From positions 1-36,217 of the forward strand of contig NZ_VOPZ01000006.1 in the NCBI RefSeq assembly GCF_010470665.1: a stretch of 36,217 nucleotides of DNA, read 5' to 3'. The stretch's first letter is position 1, and every line of letters begins with the position of its first letter. The stretch is from Desulfovibrio sp. JC022 (GTDB lineage Bacteria > Desulfobacterota > Desulfovibrionia > Desulfovibrionales > Desulfovibrionaceae). This document shows, one piece after another, positions 31,762 to 36,217 of this stretch. The notes beneath the pieces were generated by a model that did not search any database, was not told the origin of the DNA, and worked only from the letters and a program-made list of their open reading frames with translations. The translations under genes and the position numbers were made by a program.

Positions 31762-32739
31762 CTAGCTCTTCAGGTAAGGATCTTCCTGAGCCAGATAATT
31801 CTGTACGTAATCTTTAGCCGCGTCTTCAAGGGAAGTGAACGGCTTATCATAACCGGCAGCCACCAGCTTGCTCATGTTGGCCTGAGTGAAATACTGGTAC
31901 TTGTCGCGGATGGTTTCCGGCATCTCAATGTAGCTGATGTTCGGGTCCACATCCATGGCCGCAAAAACAGATCTTGCCAGTTCGTTCCATTCACGGGCCT
32001 GCCCGGTTCCGATATTGAAAATACCGTTTGCATCCGGGTTCTGTAAAAACCACCACATAACGTCCACGCAATCCTTGATGTAGACAAAGTCACGCTTCTG
32101 TCCGCCATGGGGGTATTCCGGTTTGTAAGACTTGAAAAGCTTCATCTCGCCTGTCTCACCAATCTGGTTGAAAGCCTTACAGATAACGCTTTTCATGTCG
32201 TCTTTATGATATTCGTTAGGACCGAATACATTGAAAAATTTAAGGCTGACCAATTTATCCAGCACACCGCCGCGTTTGGCCCAGAGGTCGAAAAGCTGTT
32301 TGGAATAACCATACATGTTCATGGGCTGAAGCTGATCAATCCCCGCATGGTCATCATCAAAGCCGAACCGGCCGTCACCGTAAGTTGCGGCACTGGAAGC
32401 ATTGATGAAACGGACATCGTGATTAAGGCAGAAACGGCAGAGCATCTGGGTGTAGCGATAGTTGTTTTCCATAAGGAAATCAGCATCCTGCTCTGTAGTG
32501 GAAGAGCAAGCACCCATGTGAATTACAGCATCGGTTTCAAAGGGATCATCCCCTTCGAGGATCAACTTGTAAAACTGATTTCTGTGGACGTAATCTTCAT
32601 AACGAAGATTGACCAAATTCTTCCATTTCTCTGTTTTTGCAAGGTTGTCGACGATCAAAATATCATCGATCCCCATCTGGTTCAGCTTCCAGACCATGGC
32701 ACTACCGATGAATCCGGCTCCGCCTGTCACAATATACAT
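31762..32739 (-). CDS. hldD: ADP-L-glycero-D-manno-heptose-6-epimerase
   Basis: A 325-aa short-chain dehydrogenase/epimerase that converts ADP-D-glycero- to ADP-L-glycero-D-manno-heptose for LPS inner core. The NAD(P) loop is TGGAGFIG (5-12), the family block DNLAKTEKWKNLVNLRYEDY follows, the catalytic Ser is in NASSAATYGDG, and YGYSK (143-147) is the Y-x3-K. The PNEYHKDDMKSV segment is characteristic of HldD. It precedes lptD by 25 bases, so the two genes form an LPS operon. The promoter should be in the AT-rich 32740-33194 spacer. Confidence 0.95.
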   Translation of the reverse strand: MYIVTGGAGFIGSAMVWKLNQMGIDDILIVDNLAKTEKWKNLVNLRYEDYVHRNQFYKLILEGDDPFETDAVIHMGACSSTTEQDADFLMENNYRYTQMLCRFCLNHDVRFINASSAATYGDGRFGFDDDHAGIDQLQPMNMYGYSKQLFDLWAKRGGVLDKLVSLKFFNVFGPNEYHKDDMKSVICKAFNQIGETGEMKLFKSYKPEYPHGGQKRDFVYIKDCVDVMWWFLQNPDANGIFNIGTGQAREWNELARSVFAAMDVDPNISYIEMPETIRDKYQYFTQANMSKLVAAGYDKPFTSLEDAAKDYVQNYLAQEDPYLKS

Positions 32740-33194
32740 ATATATTTTCTCCAGCTATTTTAAGCAGATATCAAAACTTATTAAGACTATTACATAATAC
32801 AAGTTGCCGGATGTTACTTATTTTTCTGACACTTTTCAACTACAATTAAGTAAAAAGAGCTGATTTGCATAAGAACACAAGTAAAAAGACTCTTTCTACA
32901 TTGATTAAGCTCCAAAGAACATTTTTTTAAAATAAAAAAGCAACAAGAGACTAAGAAAGATTGTTGTAAACAACAAAAACACTATCATTTTCACATTCAA
33001 TTCCCTTTCAGGCTCTAACTTCATCTTTCCAAGCATTGTTTTTAATCTTGATTCGTTTTATCTTCATGTTGTATCTGTCTAAATAAACACTTTATTATGA
33101 TTTTTTCTAGACTTTATTTACAATCGCTGTTTACCTGTCCGGGAAAATCAGCAAACCAACATAAAAGCAACACTTAAAAAAACTAGGAACTGTT
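32740..33194. other. 455-base AT-rich divergent spacer between hldD and cyuA
   Basis: No gene is supported here. It contains the promoters for hldD (minus) and the CyuA-type gene (plus). The 11-base direct repeat AAGTAAAAAGA occurs at 32848-32858 and 32879-32889 (31 bases apart). A 7-bp inverted repeat TTGTTGT-AA-ACAACAA lies at 32961-32976. The rest is A/T-rich with no recognised elements. Confidence 0.6.
32961..32976. promoter_or_regulatory. Operator-like inverted repeat TTGTTGT-AA-ACAACAA
   Basis: A perfect 7-bp palindrome with a 2-base spacer sits in the long spacer upstream of the cysteine desulfidase gene. It looks like a dimer repressor site. The regulator is unknown and the A/T-rich context raises the chance of a random match. 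Confidence 0.4.
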
Positions 33195-34514
33195 ATGAGA
33201 TATTCAGTCAAAGAAATCCTGCATCTTGAAGTTTCTCCGGCACTGGGCTGTACCGAGCCGGTAGCCATTGCCCTTGCCACCGCAGCAGCAGCTTCTGTCA
33301 TGCCGGGCAAAAGACCGGACAAAATCGAAGTCTGGGTTGACCCGAATATTTATAAAAACGGACTTGCCGTAATCATTCCCGGCACCGGCGGATTAAACGG
33401 ACTGGACACAGCCGCTGCGCTGGGCGCTCTTTACGGCGATCCGTCGCTTGGCCTTGAGGTTCTTGAACCACTGGACGAACCGAGCGCAAAAGAAGCCTGC
33501 AAATACAAAAAAAACAATCCTGTTACGGTCAATCTTTTAGAAGACAGACATGGCATATATGTTCGTGCCCTGCTCACTTTCGGTTCAAGTTCAGTTGAGA
33601 CAATTATTGAAGGCGTCCACGACAACATCATTTCCCTGACTCTTGACGGTGAACCGGTCAAGGACTCAACATTGGTCAAAAAGAAACAAGCCCAGAAAGC
33701 TGATGTTTCCAAACTCGAAGATTTCATTAAGACATTGTCTCTTGATGACCTTGTGGACATGATCGGCGATCTTGATGAGCAGGATTTTGAATTTCTCAAA
33801 GAAGGAATCACCTACAACATGCGTTTGGCTGACTACGGCCTCAAACATGGTTCAGGACTCGGAGTTGGTGCCACTTTTGAAAAACTGGCCCGTATGAAAA
33901 TCCTGACCCGAGACATGATACTTGCCGCTCGAATTGTCACCTCAGCTGCATCAGATGCCCGCATGGGCGGAATCAAACTTCCAGCCATGAGCTCCGGCGG
34001 ATCTGGCAACCACGGATTGACTGCGATTTTACCCATCTATGCAGTGAGTGAATTTGTGGATTGTACTGAAAAAATCATGCTCGAAGCCATCGCCCTCAGC
34101 CATCTCGTAACTGCCTATGTAAAGGCGCAGACAGGACGCCTTTCTGCGGTCTGCGGATGTTCGGTTGCTGCCGGGGCCGGAGCCACTGCCGGGATCACCT
34201 ACCTTATGGGCGGCACCACAAAACATATGGCCGGGGCAATCACAAATCTTACAGAAGACCTTGCCGGAATCATCTGTGACGGAGCCAAGTCCGGGTGCGC
34301 CCTCAAACTTGCCACCGCAGCCGGTACCGCAGTTCAGGCCGCTCTCTTTGCCATCCATGGAGTCAATGTCCATTCCACGGACGGCATCATTGGAACTTCA
34401 CCTGAACAGACCATGCAGAACATCGGCACACTCAGCACTCAAGGCATGATTGACACAGACCGGACTATTCTTAAAATTATGCTTGAAAAACACTTTGGCG
34501 GAACAGAAAATTAA
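33195..34514 (+). CDS. cyuA: L-cysteine desulfidase-family protein (CyuA/YhaM, UPF0597)
   Basis: A 439-aa cytoplasmic enzyme of the SDH-alpha/UPF0597 family, expected to break L-cysteine to pyruvate, ammonia and sulfide using a 4Fe-4S cluster. The diagnostic opening ALGCTEPVAIALATAAAA holds the first Cys (C19). Further Cys are in FVDCTEK, AVCGCSVAAGAGATAGI and GIICDGAKSGCALKL, which include the cluster ligands. The SSGGSGNHGLTAILP and HGVNVHSTDGIIGTSPEQTMQNIG blocks are family-typical. AGGAAC precedes the ATG. It is monocistronic; in a sulfate reducer it may serve cysteine detoxification or salvage. Specificity cannot be read from the sequence. Confidence 0.9.
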   Translation: MRYSVKEILHLEVSPALGCTEPVAIALATAAAASVMPGKRPDKIEVWVDPNIYKNGLAVIIPGTGGLNGLDTAAALGALYGDPSLGLEVLEPLDEPSAKEACKYKKNNPVTVNLLEDRHGIYVRALLTFGSSSVETIIEGVHDNIISLTLDGEPVKDSTLVKKKQAQKADVSKLEDFIKTLSLDDLVDMIGDLDEQDFEFLKEGITYNMRLADYGLKHGSGLGVGATFEKLARMKILTRDMILAARIVTSAASDARMGGIKLPAMSSGGSGNHGLTAILPIYAVSEFVDCTEKIMLEAIALSHLVTAYVKAQTGRLSAVCGCSVAAGAGATAGITYLMGGTTKHMAGAITNLTEDLAGIICDGAKSGCALKLATAAGTAVQAALFAIHGVNVHSTDGIIGTSPEQTMQNIGTLSTQGMIDTDRTILKIMLEKHFGGTEN

Positions 34515-34546
34515 AAAAGAACCATAAAAATAACACAAAACTATTG

Positions 34547-34573
34547 ATTAAGGTCTGCCAATACCTTAATTTT
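34547..34573 (+). terminator. Weak terminator of the cyuA-type gene
   Basis: ATTAAGGT pairs with ACCTTAAT (8-base loop CTGCCAAT) followed by TTT. It is an AT-rich stem and lies 32 bases after the stop codon. Confidence 0.55.
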
Positions 34574-34631
34574 ATAAGAGTAAAAAATGCCACTAACAAC
34601 CGTTAACCAATTTTACCGGAGGACTTTCATA

Positions 34632-35705
34632 ATGCATAAGAGAAATGTTGTATTAATTCTGACCGTTGCTTTAGCCGCCCTTCTGGCCTTCGGCTCAATG
34701 GCCTTTGCTGAATCCAGAATCATCCTCAAACCCAAAGTCGATGCCTTTGCATATTTTGTAGACACCTCCCCTTCCATGTCTCAATCATACGGGTCCACCG
34801 GTAATCCCAAAATCATTGCCGGAATCAACGCCCTGAAAAGACTCAACAACGTAGTTCCTGAGCTGGGCTATGATTCCGCCCTCTACGCAATGCCTGACTT
34901 TGCGACATATGCTCCCAAGTCAATTTTCACCAGATCAGCCATGGCAAAAGGAATTTCCACATTGCCCAGCGATCTGGATTTCTTCCAGTCCACCCCCATG
35001 GGTGAAGGCTTTAAGGATCTTGATAGCGTACTCAAGAACTGGGATGGCAAATTCGCAGTTGTTTTCGTATCCGACGGACTGACCAATGCAGGCCGCAACC
35101 CTTCCCTCGTTGTTTCCGACATGGCTAAAAAGTACGGCGACCGTTTCTGCCTGCATGTTATCAGCGTAGCAGACACCCCGCGCGGTAAGTCCAACCTGAA
35201 ACGCCTTGCCAGCCTGACCCCCTGCGGTGTTTATGTTGACGCTACTGCTCTTGCCAATAAAGCAGTTCTCGATAAGTTCGCACAGGACGTTTTCTATACT
35301 CAGGAAGAAGAACTCATCGTTGAAGTAATCGAAGAAGTAGTTATCGCTCCGGTTGTCCCGGTTCAGGAAAAAATTGTTTTCCGTAACTTCAACTTCGGTT
35401 TCGACAAATACAAAATCACCGACGAGATGGTTCCGGCTCTGACTGAAGCTGCTGTCCTTCTCGAGGAATTCCCCAACCTTAAAGTGATGGTTGGCGGTCA
35501 CACCGATTCCTCCGGTTCGGAAAGCTACAACCAGGGCCTGTCCGAACGCAGAGCCAAGTCTGTTGCCGATTGGCTGGCTGCAAACGGAGTTGCTTCCGAA
35601 CGCTTGCAGGTTAAGGGTTATGGTGAAATGAATCCCAAGTATGACAACAAAACCAAAGAAGGCCGTAAGCTTAACCGCCGCGTTGAAATCGACGTAGAAG
35701 ACTAG
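34632..35705 (+). CDS. VWA-domain/OmpA-like periplasmic protein
   Basis: A 357-aa exported protein. I start at ATG 34632, since CGGAGG lies nine bases upstream and a clean signal peptide follows (MHKRNVVLILTVALAALLAF, cleaved after AFA at 26). An ATG at 34587 would add a non-signal extension. The mature protein has a von Willebrand A-type domain with a MIDAS-like metal site: DTSPS (D44, S46, S48), T121 in TPMGEGF and D148 in FVSDGLTNAG. An acidic linker (VEVIEEVVIAPVVPVQ) leads to an OmpA domain (about 249-357, GGHTDSSGS, GLSERRAKSVADWL) that binds peptidoglycan. Unlike Pal it has no lipobox. Role: envelope-peptidoglycan linker with a metal-dependent adhesion module; ligand unknown. Confidence 0.91.
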   Translation: MHKRNVVLILTVALAALLAFGSMAFAESRIILKPKVDAFAYFVDTSPSMSQSYGSTGNPKIIAGINALKRLNNVVPELGYDSALYAMPDFATYAPKSIFTRSAMAKGISTLPSDLDFFQSTPMGEGFKDLDSVLKNWDGKFAVVFVSDGLTNAGRNPSLVVSDMAKKYGDRFCLHVISVADTPRGKSNLKRLASLTPCGVYVDATALANKAVLDKFAQDVFYTQEEELIVEVIEEVVIAPVVPVQEKIVFRNFNFGFDKYKITDEMVPALTEAAVLLEEFPNLKVMVGGHTDSSGSESYNQGLSERRAKSVADWLAANGVASERLQVKGYGEMNPKYDNKTKEGRKLNRRVEIDVED

Positions 35706-35722
35706 AAGCCTTAGAAGTAATA

Positions 35723-35756
35723 AAAAGGGTGGAAGGATCAATCCTTCCACCCTTTT
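35723..35756 (+). terminator. Terminator of the VWA-OmpA gene
   Basis: A 16-bp perfect stem (35723-35738 with 35741-35756, loop CA) ends in TTTT, 17 bases after the stop codon. Confidence 0.9.
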
Positions 35757-35774
35757 CGCAATTTGGAGTACCTG

Positions 35775-36194
35775 ATGAAACTTGTCCGCAAGATTTTAAC
35801 ATCATTTTTTATCTGCCTGCTGCTCTGCTCAGCGGCCTACGGCTCCCAGCCCGGATCCAAGCAAGAGCTGGACACCTTTAATAATTTTGCCATCGGCTGG
35901 GTGGTTAAGCTTAACAAAAGCCATATTAAAGGATTCAGCCGCATGGAAATAACTCTCCAAAAGGACGGCAGTTATCTCGCGCGCTATCACGCCATATCAC
36001 CGGATTCAATCTCATGCCGGGTGAAGAAAACAAGTGCCAAGCGCAAAGGATTGGTCGGCCTACTCAAATACATAGAGACCATCTACGAAAGCACAGGCAA
36101 AACCCCTCAAGAGGCACGGGCCAACAAGTTTACCCCCGTAAAAAATATCCGCATTACAGAAATTTTCAGCAACTCCGGCAAAGGCTGGCGTTAG
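35775..36194 (+). CDS. Small exported protein of unknown function
   Basis: A 139-aa protein. ATG 35775 is chosen because GGAG (35765-35768) lies six bases upstream and a signal peptide starts there (MKLVRKILTSFFICLLLCSAAYGS, likely cleaved at AYG|S). The TTG at 35763 is rejected. The mature part is basic with a beta-like core (GFSRMEITLQKDGSYLARYHAISPDSISCRVKK) and an acidic-basic C-terminus. It resembles small periplasmic proteins of no known role. It lies 69 bases after the VWA-OmpA stop but beyond its terminator. The gene is complete at 36194 (TAG), and a repeat-like sequence follows. Confidence 0.75.
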   Translation: MKLVRKILTSFFICLLLCSAAYGSQPGSKQELDTFNNFAIGWVVKLNKSHIKGFSRMEITLQKDGSYLARYHAISPDSISCRVKKTSAKRKGLVGLLKYIETIYESTGKTPQEARANKFTPVKNIRITEIFSNSGKGWR

Positions 36195-36197
36195 ACA

Positions 36198-36217
36198 GCC
36201 GCCTCCGGCGGCTGGGG
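36198..36217. repeat. Edge of a second copy of the hypB-downstream repeat family
   Basis: GCCTCCGGCGGC (36201-36212) is identical to the core of the 15-bp terminal repeat at 20107-20121, and is followed by TGGGG. Like the first copy it begins directly after a stop codon. The rest is outside the window, so it could also be an isolated GC hairpin (GCCGCCTCCGGCGGC is self-complementary). Confidence 0.45.

Noticed and set aside
34935-35750. 271-codon minus-strand open frame
   Set aside because: Antisense shadow of the VWA-OmpA gene. It also crosses the terminator, which is unlikely for a real gene.
1-36217. CRISPR arrays, tRNA or rRNA genes, IS elements, integrase or phage genes
   Set aside because: No regularly spaced repeats, no tRNA-like acceptor/CCA folds recognised, no transposase or integrase frame. 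The only mobile-like sequence is the small non-coding repeat after hypB.

Overview
The window looks like a chromosomal segment of a marine, anaerobic, sulfate-reducing Desulfovibrionaceae bacterium (Desulfovibrio/Maridesulfovibrio type). This rests on gene content recognised by eye, not on a database search: two selenocysteine (UGA-decoded) genes, a hydrogenase-maturation hypAB pair, and a sigma54-regulated 'orange protein' (ORP)/Mrp gene set of the kind described from Desulfovibrio. The cell is Gram-negative (lptD, hldD, OmpA-like protein, lipoproteins).

Layout. 1-850: C-terminal end of a larger, composition-atypical protein overlapping a small membrane/zinc-ribbon protein, possibly a polymorphic toxin tail with its immunity partner. 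1020-2900: FmdB-like zinc ribbon, hemC, an overlapping helix-hairpin-helix gene, and a conserved-looking 73-aa protein. 3021-6062 (minus): cobT, then selD, then arylamine N-acetyltransferase. selD starts at 4973, not at the first ATG after its in-frame TGA: codon 14 is a UGA at the catalytic position. 6129-8704: a WcbI-like gene faces a minus-strand pyrR, shikimate kinase and YkgJ-type cluster. 8844-12842: CopA copper ATPase with an arginase-family gene just behind it, then a convergent membrane-anchored TPR gene. 12843-13467 is an AT-rich spacer before an AGCS alanine/glycine:cation symporter.

14990-18730: TetR regulator divergent from a HesB/IscA-like selenoprotein (UGA at codon 33), a TPR protein, a solute-binding protein and a CBS-CBS-ACT protein. 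19081-24082: hypA, hypB, a 222-bp composite repeat, a PAS/AAA+/Fis sigma54 activator, a near-consensus -24/-12 promoter, two NifX-like (ORP-type) genes, a terminator, and an Mrp-type P-loop ATPase fused to a NifX-like domain. 24216-26204: a 4Fe-4S flavoprotein, a Liv-type binding lipoprotein and a 62-aa protein. 26223-32739 (minus): mutL-alr and hldD-lptD operons. 33195-36194: CyuA-type cysteine desulfidase, a VWA-OmpA protein and a small exported protein. The window ends inside what looks like a second copy of the 222-bp repeat.

How the genes fit together: metal and sulfur/selenium cofactor handling dominates (selD, HesB-Sec, hypAB, ORP/Mrp, FmdB, YkgJ, CopA, Isf, CyuA, hemC, cobT). selD supplies the selenophosphate needed to make both SelD itself and the HesB-like selenoprotein. 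The ORP block looks like a self-contained regulator-promoter-target unit. The rest is ordinary housekeeping: envelope LPS export, mismatch repair, alanine racemase.
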